From Rikenella sp. (GTDB taxonomy: Bacteria > Bacteroidota > Bacteroidia > Bacteroidales > Rikenellaceae): DNA of 15,058 nt. The stretch lies in contig JAIDFC010000225.1 of assembly GCA_029054535.1 (NCBI GenBank), forward strand, positions 1-15,058, read 5' to 3'. The stretch's first letter is position 1; the number at the start of each line of letters is the position of its first letter. Both the position numbers and the translations under genes were made by a program. Positions 1-7,786 of the stretch are shown piece after piece. Below the pieces are notes generated by a model. It was not told where the DNA came from. It saw only the letters and a list, made by a program, of their open reading frames with translations, and did not search any database.

Positions 1-281
1 GTCCCCCTCAAGTCAAAACGCGACATTCCCGGGGGTGCTTTCGCTTGCACCTTAATCTTGCTTGGTGTGTCTCGGTCTGGATGGGTCAACTGCGACTCTT
101 CGAGTCGCGCGAACCGCCGCCATCCCGCGCGGCGGGGAGCAACTCGTCGGAGCTCGTTGCTTCCGCCCCTGGCGGCGATTCGCATTCTTGCCCGGCAGGT
201 TAGGCTCAGGTGCTGAGCGGCCTCTCGATTTGCTGGCAGCGTCGACTATTCACAAAGAAAACTGTTCTATCCCGTAGCCAA
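1..281 (+). repeat. Structured palindromic repeat, locus D (left side possibly cut by window start)
   Basis: No credible gene lies here. Small hairpin: GCGACTC (92-98), loop ttc, GAGTCGC (102-108). Seven bases later a long bulged hairpin starts: CGCCGCCA (115-122) pairs perfectly with TGGCGGCG (170-177). Inside it GGCGGGGAGCAAC (131-143) pairs imperfectly with the segment at 156-169. A further hairpin GGTGC/GCACC sits at 34-51. The right end (about 248-279, ttcacaaagaaaactgttc then gtagcc) resembles, in reverse complement, the end of locus B at 14791-14820 (ggctac, then ctgttctctttgtgaa). The short-hairpin plus long-hairpin order matches locus C and part of locus E, with different stem sequences. 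It lies 35 bp behind the stop of the DUF4837 gene, so it could form the 3' end of that transcript. Function unknown. Confidence 0.6.
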
Positions 282-315
282 TGACCACGCATACACCCAA
301 TAAGCAACATGTTCG

Positions 316-1308
316 CTATTGCGGAATCCGGACCGTCATGAAGATCGCCTCGATCTGTCGGACGTAGTCCCGCATGGGCACCGTATTATTGGGCGACGGA
401 GAGTAGACATAGCCGTCGATCGCCAGCATCCGTTTTCGAGCCTCGTCGTAAGTGGTGTAGTTGATAAACGGTCCCCCCATGAAGTCTCCGGCGACGTCCC
501 AGAATCCGCGGAGCTGTATCCATCGTCTGCCGTGGACCGTCAGGGTTTTCTGATCCGGGAAGACCGCCGTACTGGTCGTCATGTAGCTTCCGTCCGACGG
601 TCCGGGAATCTGCATCACCGCCACATTTCGGGCCATAACGATATTCCCCGCCGCTTCGTTTCGAGCAGCCGCCGAGTCCGCCGGATAGGTGTAGATCGAG
701 AAGCCGACGCTCGCCAGCGGGAGCTCGAACGAGATCCAGAGAAAGTTCGTCGTGTCGAGCCGGACGCGATAACCCTGCGGAATGCTCATCTCGAAGCCGA
801 ATTTTTCGCGGATCAGGGGTCCGATCTTCGGATCCCGGTATTTTTCGGCGCGTGCCACGAGCCGGTCGCGCTCCGTAATTTCGAACAGTTGTGTCAACTC
901 CCGCCCGTAGCGATGCACGAACTCGGCCATCGAATCCGCCGACGGCGCGGTGATCGTTACCTCGAGCTGCGGCTGCGCGTTGGCGTTGTAGAGCGCCGTC
1001 ATGTCCGACACAGCGTACTGGCTTCCTGTCTTCAGAATCAAAATATTACGATGCTTGCTCACCGTGGCCTTATACCCCGCCGGCGGCACGTTGTAGAGCG
1101 TGAAGCGCGGTTCGGGCTGGTTGATCATCTCGACTTCGTCGGCCAAGTAAGCCCGTAAGCTGTCTCCCGCCGGCCCCTGCCACAGTTCCGGGGTCGAGAC
1201 GACGAACATCTCGTACGGTTTGCCGACCGACGAGACTTTGGTCGAGCCGCCGCAGCCGACCAGCATAACGGCCCCGATCGAAAGCAGGGCCAGGCGAACG
1301 CTTTTCAT
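316..1308 (-). CDS. DUF4837 family lipoprotein
   Basis: A 330-residue protein. The start chosen is the ATG at 1308, which begins MKSVRLALLSIG; the frame stays open further upstream but would run into nrdG. Residues 1-18 form a lipoprotein signal peptide with lipobox LVGC (residues 16-19), so Cys19 should be lipidated and the protein anchored in the envelope. The mature part has the features I associate with DUF4837 of Bacteroidota: a start like PYEMFVVSTPELWQGPAGDS, a QPEPRFTLYNVPP segment, then a KHRNILI strand. Length is normal for the family. Its biochemical function is not known. It has its own candidate -7 box at 1348-1355 and sits 62 bp behind nrdG, so it may be read separately or by read-through from nrdDG. 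The DUF4837 assignment is from memory of the family pattern; the lipoprotein call is seen directly. Confidence 0.87.
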   Translation of the reverse strand: MKSVRLALLSIGAVMLVGCGGSTKVSSVGKPYEMFVVSTPELWQGPAGDSLRAYLADEVEMINQPEPRFTLYNVPPAGYKATVSKHRNILILKTGSQYAVSDMTALYNANAQPQLEVTITAPSADSMAEFVHRYGRELTQLFEITERDRLVARAEKYRDPKIGPLIREKFGFEMSIPQGYRVRLDTTNFLWISFELPLASVGFSIYTYPADSAAARNEAAGNIVMARNVAVMQIPGPSDGSYMTTSTAVFPDQKTLTVHGRRWIQLRGFWDVAGDFMGGPFINYTTYDEARKRMLAIDGYVYSPSPNNTVPMRDYVRQIEAIFMTVRIPQ

Positions 1309-1347
1309 AATTTCCAAGAGTTTTGAGTAGTTGGCGTGTGATGGAGA

Positions 1348-1355
1348 CAAATATA
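1348..1355 (-). promoter_or_regulatory. Candidate Bacteroidota -7 box for the DUF4837 gene
   Basis: The minus strand reads TATATTTG, an exact fit to TAnnTTTG, the -7 element of Bacteroidota primary sigma factor promoters. It lies 39 bp upstream of the ATG at 1308, in the gap after nrdG. No convincing -33 TTG was found at the expected distance. Confidence 0.5.
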
Positions 1356-1370
1356 CGCAATTTCCGTCGA

Positions 1371-1901
1371 TTACCGTCTCAGTCCGCCCGGCCGGCCGTT
1401 CTCGAAGCCCGGCATCCGGTCGTCCCACAGCACGACGCGTCCGGGAGCCGACCGTGCGAGGTCGACGAGGCGTTGGTTGGCCGACCCTCTGAAACGCAGC
1501 CCGGTGTCTCGCAGCGCGTCGACGTACGGCCCGTCGACCAACACGTCGACGCAGGAGAGCAGGTCGGCGAAAGCCGGCGTCTCGATCGCCTCTTCGTATC
1601 GGTAGCCGGTGTAGCACCAGATATTCCGCCCGTCGGCTTTGATCCTCGCGGCGAGGGCGGCGAGCGGAGCGGCCTGGAACAACGGATCGCCGCCCGAGAA
1701 CGTAACGTCAAAGTCGTTCTCGTCCACGACCGCGAGAATCTCGTCGATCGACATCTCGCGCCCTCCGTCCGGATCCCACGACTGGGGGTTGTGGCATCCG
1801 GGACAGCGGTGCGAACAGCCCGCCAGGTAGATCGAGGTCCGGAGGCCCGGCCCGTCGACCGCCGTGCCGACCACCAGGTCCAATATTCTGAGCGTCTCCA
1901 T
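1371..1901 (-). CDS. nrdG: Anaerobic ribonucleoside-triphosphate reductase activating protein (radical SAM)
   Basis: A 176-residue radical SAM activase that uses a 4Fe-4S cluster and S-adenosylmethionine to put the glycyl radical on NrdD. The cluster motif CSHRCPGC (Cys29, Cys33, Cys36; CxxxCxxC) follows a typical NrdG start, with VDGPGLRTSIYLAGC just before the cysteines. A SAM-binding glycine motif TFSGGDP follows, and WCYTGYRYEE is typical of NrdG. Length is normal. The start is the ATG at 1901 (METLRIL); upstream in frame there is no usable start without entering nrdD. The gene begins 17 bp after the nrdD stop in the same direction, the usual nrdD-nrdG operon order, so the two are almost certainly co-transcribed. 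No key residue is missing. Confidence 0.95.
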   Translation of the reverse strand: METLRILDLVVGTAVDGPGLRTSIYLAGCSHRCPGCHNPQSWDPDGGREMSIDEILAVVDENDFDVTFSGGDPLFQAAPLAALAARIKADGRNIWCYTGYRYEEAIETPAFADLLSCVDVLVDGPYVDALRDTGLRFRGSANQRLVDLARSAPGRVVLWDDRMPGFENGRPGGLRR

Positions 1902-1918
1902 GCCGTCAAACGTATAGT

Positions 1919-4126
1919 TTACTTGTGCACGACGCGGTCGTGCAGCTCGGCCAGTTTGGCGTTGTTCCACCGGTCGGTGGTTCCGACCAGGTAGCCGGTG
2001 ATCCGCTGCAACTTGTCGATGGCCGGGCTGCCGCACGACGGACACGCCTCGAGATTCTGCTGCGCATCCTCGTAGCCGCAATTCATACACCGGTTCCGGT
2101 TGTGGTTCACCGATCCGTAGCCGATGTTATAGCGGTCCATCAGGTCGACGATGTCGCCGATGGCCTCGGGGTTGTGGGTCGCATCGCCGTCGATCTCGAC
2201 GTAGAAGATGTGGCCGCCGCGAGTCAGGTCATGATACGGGGCCTCGACCTTGGCCTTGTGGCCGGGCGAACAACGGTAGTAGACCGGAACGTGGTTCGAG
2301 TTGGTGTAGTAGGCTTTGTCGGTAATCCCCGGCAGGACACCGAAGGTTTTCCGATCGGCCTTCGTGAATTTACCCGACAACCCTTCGGCCGGCGTGGCCA
2401 GGATCGAGAAGTTGCGTTCGTATTTCTCGGAATACTCGTTGACCCGGCTGCGCATGTGGGAGACGATTTTCAAGCCGAGCGCCTGCGCCTCTTCGTCTTC
2501 GCCGTGGTGTTTCCCCACGAGGGCCACCAGACACTCCGCCAGGCCGATGAAGCCGATCCCGAGGGTCCCCTGGTTGATGACGCTCTCGATCGTGTCGCCG
2601 GGCCGGAGCTGTTCGCTGCCGCGCCACAGACGCGACATCAGCAGCGGGAACTGTTTGGCGAGCGCCGTCTTTTGGAAATCGTACCGGTCGCACAGCTGCC
2701 GGGCGGTGATGTCCAGCAGCTCGTCGAGCTTGGCGAAAAAGCGACGAATGCGCTCCTCCGGGTCGATGATGTTCATGCACTCGATGGCCAAGCGCACGAT
2801 GTTGATGGTCGAGAAGCTCAGGTTACCGCGGCCGATGGAAGTTTTCTCGCCGAACCGGTTCTCGAACACGCGCGTGCGGCACCCCATCGTGGCCACTTCG
2901 TACTCGTAGCGTCGCGGATCGGCGGCGTCCCATTTTTCGTGGCGGTTGAAGGTGGCGTCGAGATTCAGGAAGTTCGGGAAGAAACGCCGAGCGGTAACCC
3001 GGCAGGCCAGCTGGTAGAGGTCGTAGTTCGGATCCTCGGGCAGATAGCTGACGCCGCGTTTCTTCTTCCAGATCTGGATCGGGAAGATGGCGGTCGCGCC
3101 GTTCCCGACCCCTTCGTAGGTGGAGTTCAGCAGCTCGCGGATGATACACCGGCCCTCGGCCGAGGTGTCGGTGCCGTAGTTGATCGAGCTGAAGACCACC
3201 TGATTCCCGCCTCGCGAGTGGATCGTATTCATGTTGTGGATGAAGGCTTCCATCGCCTGGTGGACCCGCTCGGCGGTTTTGTTGATGGCGTGCTGGCGGA
3301 TGCGCTTCTCGCCTTGCAATCCGTCGAGGGGCCGTTTCAGGTAATCGTCGATCGGGGCGTCGTATAAGGCGGAGTAGTCGACTCCCTGAAGGGCTTCGAT
3401 CTGTCGGATCTCTTCGATGTACGACGCGCGAACGTAAGGAGCCAGGTAGAAATCGAAAGCCGGAATGGCTTGTCCGCCGTGCATCTCGTTCTGAGCGGTC
3501 TCGAGCGAGATACAACCGATGATGCTGGCGGTTTCGATCCGCTTAGCAGGCCGGGATTCGCCGTGTCCGGCCGTAAAGCCGTGGGCCAGAATCCGGTCCA
3601 GCGGATGTTGAATGCAGGTCAGGCTCTTGGTCGGATAATAGTCCTTGTCGTGAATGTGCAGGTAACCGTTCCGAACGGCCTCCCGCGCCTCGTGCGACAA
3701 CAGGTAGTCGTCGACGAACGGTTTGGTGGTCTCGCTCGCGAACTTCATCATCATACCGGCCGGCGAGTCGGTGTTCATATTGGCGTTCTCGCGCGTGATG
3801 TCGTTGCTCTTGGCCTCGATGATCTCCAAGAACATGTCCCGGGTCTTGGCCCGCCGGGCGATATTGCGTTGGTCGCGATAGGCGATGTAGCGTTTGGCGA
3901 CCTCTTTCCGCGGACTCTTCATCAACTCGATCTCCACGCGGTCCTGAATCTCCTCGACGGTCATCTGCTCGTGGCCCGACATGCTGATCCGGTCCGTGAT
4001 CTTGTGGATCAACGCTTCGTCTTCGCCCATCTCGGTCTGCAGCATCGCTTTCCGAATCGCTGCCTTGATCTTCTCGTCGTTGTACCCCACGACGCGCCCA
4101 TCGCGCTTCACTACTGTCTGTATCAT
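1919..4126 (-). CDS. nrdD: Anaerobic (class III) ribonucleoside-triphosphate reductase, catalytic subunit
   Basis: A 735-residue glycyl-radical enzyme that reduces ribonucleoside triphosphates to deoxyribonucleotides under anoxia. An N-terminal ATP-cone (about residues 1-90, starting MIQTVVKRDGRVVGYNDEKI) gives allosteric control. The catalytic core carries MGCRTR, whose Cys416 fits the thiyl-radical cysteine region. A C-terminal zinc site is formed by CMNCG and CPSCG (Cys680, 683, 695, 698). The glycyl-radical loop RITGYLVG puts the radical on Gly711. I chose ATG 4126 rather than the in-frame ATG at 4180 because the ATP-cone begins at MIQTVV and the extra 18 residues look unrelated. The residue before the radical glycine is Thr, where the better-known enzymes have Cys (RxCGY). 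Partner NrdG follows 17 bp downstream. Confidence 0.96.
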   Translation of the reverse strand: MIQTVVKRDGRVVGYNDEKIKAAIRKAMLQTEMGEDEALIHKITDRISMSGHEQMTVEEIQDRVEIELMKSPRKEVAKRYIAYRDQRNIARRAKTRDMFLEIIEAKSNDITRENANMNTDSPAGMMMKFASETTKPFVDDYLLSHEAREAVRNGYLHIHDKDYYPTKSLTCIQHPLDRILAHGFTAGHGESRPAKRIETASIIGCISLETAQNEMHGGQAIPAFDFYLAPYVRASYIEEIRQIEALQGVDYSALYDAPIDDYLKRPLDGLQGEKRIRQHAINKTAERVHQAMEAFIHNMNTIHSRGGNQVVFSSINYGTDTSAEGRCIIRELLNSTYEGVGNGATAIFPIQIWKKKRGVSYLPEDPNYDLYQLACRVTARRFFPNFLNLDATFNRHEKWDAADPRRYEYEVATMGCRTRVFENRFGEKTSIGRGNLSFSTINIVRLAIECMNIIDPEERIRRFFAKLDELLDITARQLCDRYDFQKTALAKQFPLLMSRLWRGSEQLRPGDTIESVINQGTLGIGFIGLAECLVALVGKHHGEDEEAQALGLKIVSHMRSRVNEYSEKYERNFSILATPAEGLSGKFTKADRKTFGVLPGITDKAYYTNSNHVPVYYRCSPGHKAKVEAPYHDLTRGGHIFYVEIDGDATHNPEAIGDIVDLMDRYNIGYGSVNHNRNRCMNCGYEDAQQNLEACPSCGSPAIDKLQRITGYLVGTTDRWNNAKLAELHDRVVHK

Positions 4127-4205
4127 TGCCCTGTCTGACTTTGAGGTTTTGGCTGGTTTTTCTCCTGCGAAGTTGCACACATTCCGCCGATTCTATCTCC
4201 TCGCC

Positions 4206-4244
4206 CCGCCCAAGTTATTAACATTTTTTACACCGCTTGGGCGG
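4206..4244. promoter_or_regulatory. 9-bp inverted repeat with AT-rich spacer upstream of nrdD
   Basis: CCGCCCAAG (4206-4214) is the exact reverse complement of CTTGGGCGG (4236-4244). The 21-bp spacer is AT-rich (ttattaacattttttacacc). It lies 80-118 bp before the nrdD start. On the minus strand the left arm overlaps TAACTTGG, one mismatch from a TAnnTTTG -7 box. It could be a repressor operator over the nrdD promoter or a hairpin in the nrdD leader. I see no NrdR-box match. The function is inferred from position only. Confidence 0.4.
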
Positions 4245-4259
4245 ATCTTTGGAGGACAG

Positions 4260-4710
4260 AAGGATACGGCTTGGTTATGGTTCTTTACCTCGTATCAAAC
4301 CACGCCGTAAGCGCGCGGGACGTAACAAATTCTTTCACGATCTCCCCATGACAGGCCGGAGCCACCCCTTGCGACGGGCTGCAAGCATCCCGCCCTGGCT
4401 CCGGGCCTTTGAACTACGAAAAAGACTACTCGCAATGAATCGCGATCACAGATCGCTCGGCCCGCAGCCCTCCCCCAGCGGAGGGCCGAAAGTTCGCTGC
4501 GCTCATTCGTCCGCTCCGTGGGCTGCTGGCCTTTTAACACCGAAAACAGCTGCATCTCGCAACCAACCGCGCAAAGGGCGTGCGAGCCGTGTCAGACTGC
4601 CCTCGGGCCGGGCAGGCCCCGCGTGCCCGCGGTGGGCGGGCAATGCTTCGCATTGCTTGGGCCATCCGGAAGCAACATAACAAAGCCCCGGCAAAACCCG
4701 CCGGACGAAG
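4260..4710. repeat. Intergenic cluster of nested hairpins, locus E
   Basis: The 650 bp between nrdD and the eptA-like gene have no credible gene and hold at least four hairpin units. Unit 1: GATACG (4263-4268) can pair with CGTATC (4291-4296), while the overlapping TACGGC (4265-4270) can pair with GCCGTA (4304-4309). Unit 2: CCGGAGCCA (4356-4364) pairs with TGGCTCCGG (4396-4404). Unit 3: small hairpin GCGATC-aca-GATCGC (4442-4456), then GCAGCCC (4464-4470) with GGGCTGC (4520-4526), flanked by GGCC on both sides. Unit 4: CTGCCC/GGGCAG near 4600, and GCAATGC-ttc-GCATTGC (4640-4656). Unit 3 has the plan of loci C and D and shares their internal CCCCC/GCGGAGGG region. Near 4688-4704 CCGGC/GCCGG may help end the eptA transcript, but there is no strong T-tract. 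Confidence 0.55.
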
Positions 4711-4781
4711 GTCATTCGGGCGGCGCAGAAAACAAGCCCCCAATAACAAAGTTTAGGAGAATACTCCGCGAAAAAACAGGC

Positions 4782-6524
4782 TTAATCCGCAAAAGGGAAG
4801 TCGAGGCCGAGTCGACGGAACATATCGACATCCAACGACCGAAGCTCCAGACGATCGAGCGCTACCGGTTTATTGTGGTCGTTCAGGAAGTGGCGCGGAC
4901 CGGCCGTAAAACAAGCCGAGGTTACCGCCAGCGAGTCGTTCCGGTGGGGCGTTTCGATCCCCCCGAGTTCCAGGAGCGTATGGAAAACGATATTCGTGGT
5001 CATCGGCTTGACGGCATTCGCCAGAGCCGCCGTCCGAGCCTCCGGACGCAACGCGTCGTAGCGCGGCGAAAGCCACAGCAGACACGGGATGTGCAGTTGA
5101 TAATAGGTCGGTATGGGCGATGCGTGGAGAAAGAGATTGCGCCGGTCGTCGTAGATGTCTTCGCCGTGGTCCGAGGCATAGAGCAGCGCCGCGGCAGCGT
5201 CCGGCAAAGCGCGCAGCCGACCGATCAGATCGCTCAGAAAACGATCGGTGGCACGGATCGAGTTGTCGTAGGCGTTCACCAACACCGTCCGATTCTCCGG
5301 GCTGACCGATTCGTAGACCGCCGGCCGGAAATAGGCCTCTTGCGCCGCATAACGTTCCTGGTAGTCGAAGTGCGAACCGTAGGTGTGCAGCACGACGAAG
5401 AGTTTCCGGCTGCGGGCCGAGGTGTCGGCCAGCAGTTCGTCGACGCTCTGCAACAGCACGTCGTCGTACGGGTTGAAAACTTCGCCCCGCTCCATCGCGG
5501 CAGCTTTCAGGAAGAGCATCGTATCGGCCTCGGCGCCGAAATGGTCGATGAACGATCCGTTGGGGAGCTGATTCGAAAGAAATGCCGTCCGGAAACCCGC
5601 CTCGCGGAAAGCCGTCAGGACGCTCTTGTGGGTGTAAAGGATGTCGTAATTCTCGGCCGAAGCGGCGCTCAGGATGATCGGCACGCTCTTGTGGGTGGCG
5701 TTGGCCTGGGTCAACATGTCGCGGAAGAGGATCAACCCTTCGGTCCGAGCCAGACAGGGGTTCGTCTCGCGGGGGTAGCCGTAGAGCTGCCAGTTGAGCG
5801 CCCGCGCGGTCTCGCCCACCACCATCACGTAGACCTCTCGCAGGCTGTCCGGCCGTTCGGAACGGGCCTCGAAACGGAAATCGCGCGAGGTCTCGGCATA
5901 ACGTTCGCTCTGCCGCCACCGTTCGACGGCGACCTTCAGGTTGTAGCCGATGTTGACCGGCCAGAGGTCGAGCCGTGCCCGATAGGCCGGGTCCTGCACC
6001 CGCGCCCCGACCATCGCCCCGACCCCCAGCAAAAAGAGGACGCCGGCCCGCCACAGACTCTGCCTGCGGAACGAACGGGTCAACCGGTCGGGCAGCCGCA
6101 CGGAGAGCGCCCCCAGCGCCAGCGTCGGCACGTAGAGCAGCACCACCCCCACGATGGCCGGAACGAGTTTGCCGAGCAGCTCCATCGCCTCTCCGGAGTT
6201 GGTCGTGGCGACGTTGAGCAGCATGTCGACCGCGATGATGGAGTTCCCGAACAGATAGAGCAGCACGAGCTGAAAGGCCCCGAAGACGAGTACCGGAAAC
6301 AAGCACCAGAGAGGCATCCCCGGTCGATGTCCCGCGGCGAGCAAAGCCATCCACACCGCCCCCGGCACCGAGATCAGGGCGACTTTTCCCCAGAATGGCA
6401 TCGTCTCGGTGAAACACAGAAAGAGGTTCGGCACCAGCAGCACCGCCAAAAACAACCAGTAGTAGGTTCGCTGGTCGGCGAACCGACCTTTCAGCCACAG
6501 TAGAAAGTCCCTAAAACGCTTCAT
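4782..6524 (-). CDS. EptA-type phosphoethanolamine transferase (sulfatase family)
   Basis: A 580-residue inner-membrane enzyme expected to move phosphoethanolamine from phosphatidylethanolamine to lipid A or another envelope glycan. About five membrane segments lie in the first 175 residues (near 22-37, 48-65, 73-93, 119-139, 158-173). A periplasmic alkaline-phosphatase-like domain follows. Visible active-site features are VVGETAR (Glu238 and nucleophile Thr239), HTYGSHFDY (His380, His385), SDHGED (Asp452, His453) and His467. The TTNSGEAMELL segment of the membrane part is also typical of EptA relatives. Length is slightly above the usual 540-560. Its start overlaps the end of the barrel gene by 14 bp, suggesting translational coupling. 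The exact acceptor cannot be read from sequence; lipid A is the best guess, since Bacteroidales lipid A can carry phosphoethanolamine. Confidence 0.9.
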   Translation of the reverse strand: MKRFRDFLLWLKGRFADQRTYYWLFLAVLLVPNLFLCFTETMPFWGKVALISVPGAVWMALLAAGHRPGMPLWCLFPVLVFGAFQLVLLYLFGNSIIAVDMLLNVATTNSGEAMELLGKLVPAIVGVVLLYVPTLALGALSVRLPDRLTRSFRRQSLWRAGVLFLLGVGAMVGARVQDPAYRARLDLWPVNIGYNLKVAVERWRQSERYAETSRDFRFEARSERPDSLREVYVMVVGETARALNWQLYGYPRETNPCLARTEGLILFRDMLTQANATHKSVPIILSAASAENYDILYTHKSVLTAFREAGFRTAFLSNQLPNGSFIDHFGAEADTMLFLKAAAMERGEVFNPYDDVLLQSVDELLADTSARSRKLFVVLHTYGSHFDYQERYAAQEAYFRPAVYESVSPENRTVLVNAYDNSIRATDRFLSDLIGRLRALPDAAAALLYASDHGEDIYDDRRNLFLHASPIPTYYQLHIPCLLWLSPRYDALRPEARTAALANAVKPMTTNIVFHTLLELGGIETPHRNDSLAVTSACFTAGPRHFLNDHNKPVALDRLELRSLDVDMFRRLGLDFPFAD

Positions 6525-7767
6525 TGATCTGGAAGAGGAACCCGCTCTGCCTCCGACCGAAACCGTAGTCGAGGCGGACGTTCACCCTCTTTTTGAATTC
6601 CCACCGGTAGCCGATCCCGTAGTTGGGCAGAGTATGGTCCCAGCGGAAGGTTTTGAAATTCTTGTATACGTTTCCCGCCCCGACCCACAGGGCTACGCCG
6701 TGGCGGTTGTAGATGTGCTGTCGAAGCTCCATCTGGATTTCGGTGAGGTTCCGGTCGCGGAACCGCCCCTCGTAGTAGCCGCGCATGCGGTACGAACCGC
6801 CCATTTTGGCCATCATGGCCCATGACACGGTGCCGTAGTTGTGCTGCGTGTGGAGGTCGAAGGCCAGAACGGCTCCGCGCCACAGCCGTTGGTAATAATC
6901 CACGATCAGGTCCGTACTCCCGTAGACGTCGCGATTCCCCAGCCAACCGGGATGGGCATACTGTTCCAGCCGCACGTACCACCCCCGATAGGCGTTGGTC
7001 ATCACGTCGCGCGAGTCGTAGTTCAGCACGAACCCCGCCCCGAGGCTCAAAGCCGAAGGTCGCTGCCCTTCGAGCAGCTCCGGCCGCTCGAACCGGAGTC
7101 CGTCCACGTAGTCGAAGCTCACCACCGGTCCCAGATAGAGGTTCCGAGCCACGCGAAACTGAAAGTCGACTTTCACCTGGTTCTGTTTGCGAGTATACCG
7201 GCTGGCGTTCGCATTGTCGACATTCATATCGTAACCGATCCCCCAAAAGGAGCTCGGAAACGAAAAGGTATAGAGGACGTAATTGAGCCGATAGCGGTCG
7301 TGCGGAAAGATATTGGCGCCCCGAATCCCCACCATGTAGAAGCCGGAGGTGGCCACCGAACTGAATAACGAAACATTGGAGGGCTGCAGCAACGAGTCGT
7401 TCCGGTCCATCCGATACAAACCCGACGCCACGAGCCCCAACCCGACCTTCGTGTCGTTGGAGTAGAACGGTCCGCCGATGATACTGAAGTCGAATTTCTT
7501 ATCCCGTTTCTCCTGGTTCGACTCGGTGAAGAAGCGTTTGAATCGCTCCCACCCGGAGACCCGGACCGTCGAGTCGCCTCTGCCTGCCGTCGAATCGGCC
7601 TCTGTCGCTATCGCGGTCGAATCGGCTCCGCCGGTCGCGGCAACCGTGTCGACGCGGGGCGAAACGCGGTCGACCGCCGCCGGCAACGAGACCGCTCCGG
7701 CCCTCGTCCCGCAAAGGGCCAGGACCGGAACGGTCAATATGAGGAGGCGTTTCCGGAGCATCCGCAA
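6511..7767 (-). CDS. BamA/TamA-like (Omp85) outer-membrane beta-barrel protein, no POTRA domains
   Basis: A 418-residue outer-membrane protein. Residues 1-25 are a signal peptide ending RAGA. A low-complexity Ser/Thr/Asp/Ala linker (about 26-70) contains DST three times. From about residue 91 the sequence alternates like beta-strands; the opening KFDFSIIGGPFYSNDTK followed by VGLGLVASGLYR is the signature I associate with the Omp85 surface-antigen barrel of Bacteroidota. The chain ends in Phe (QINEAF), as barrels recognised by the BAM machinery do. No POTRA domains fit in the short N-terminus, so it is not BamA itself; such short relatives have unknown cargo. It begins 19 bp after the PCMD gene stop and overlaps the eptA-like start by 14 bp, placing it mid-operon. 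Confidence 0.85.
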   Translation of the reverse strand: MRMLRKRLLILTVPVLALCGTRAGAVSLPAAVDRVSPRVDTVAATGGADSTAIATEADSTAGRGDSTVRVSGWERFKRFFTESNQEKRDKKFDFSIIGGPFYSNDTKVGLGLVASGLYRMDRNDSLLQPSNVSLFSSVATSGFYMVGIRGANIFPHDRYRLNYVLYTFSFPSSFWGIGYDMNVDNANASRYTRKQNQVKVDFQFRVARNLYLGPVVSFDYVDGLRFERPELLEGQRPSALSLGAGFVLNYDSRDVMTNAYRGWYVRLEQYAHPGWLGNRDVYGSTDLIVDYYQRLWRGAVLAFDLHTQHNYGTVSWAMMAKMGGSYRMRGYYEGRFRDRNLTEIQMELRQHIYNRHGVALWVGAGNVYKNFKTFRWDHTLPNYGIGYRWEFKKRVNVRLDYGFGRRQSGFLFQINEAF

Positions 7768-7786
7768 ATCTTGCTTTTCGGCGGTG

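Noticed and set aside
62..277. Open frame of 71 codons in the first 300 bases
   Set aside because: It runs through the hairpins of repeat locus D, is rich in Arg and Ala and resembles no family; the frame is a by-product of GC-rich palindromes.
1925..3367. Long open frame antisense to nrdD
   Set aside because: A mirror frame of nrdD with no recognisable family; similar mirror frames lie opposite the eptA-like gene.
4127..4180. Longer nrdD start at 4180 (18 more residues)
   Set aside because: The ATP-cone begins at MIQTVV from ATG 4126. The extra residues (MCNFAGEKPAKTSKSDRA) do not look like part of the domain.
4295..4715. Short open frames in the spacer between nrdD and the eptA-like gene
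   Set aside because: They read through nested hairpins. Translations such as ERTNERSELSALRWG look like those of repeat-derived spurious proteins in this group.
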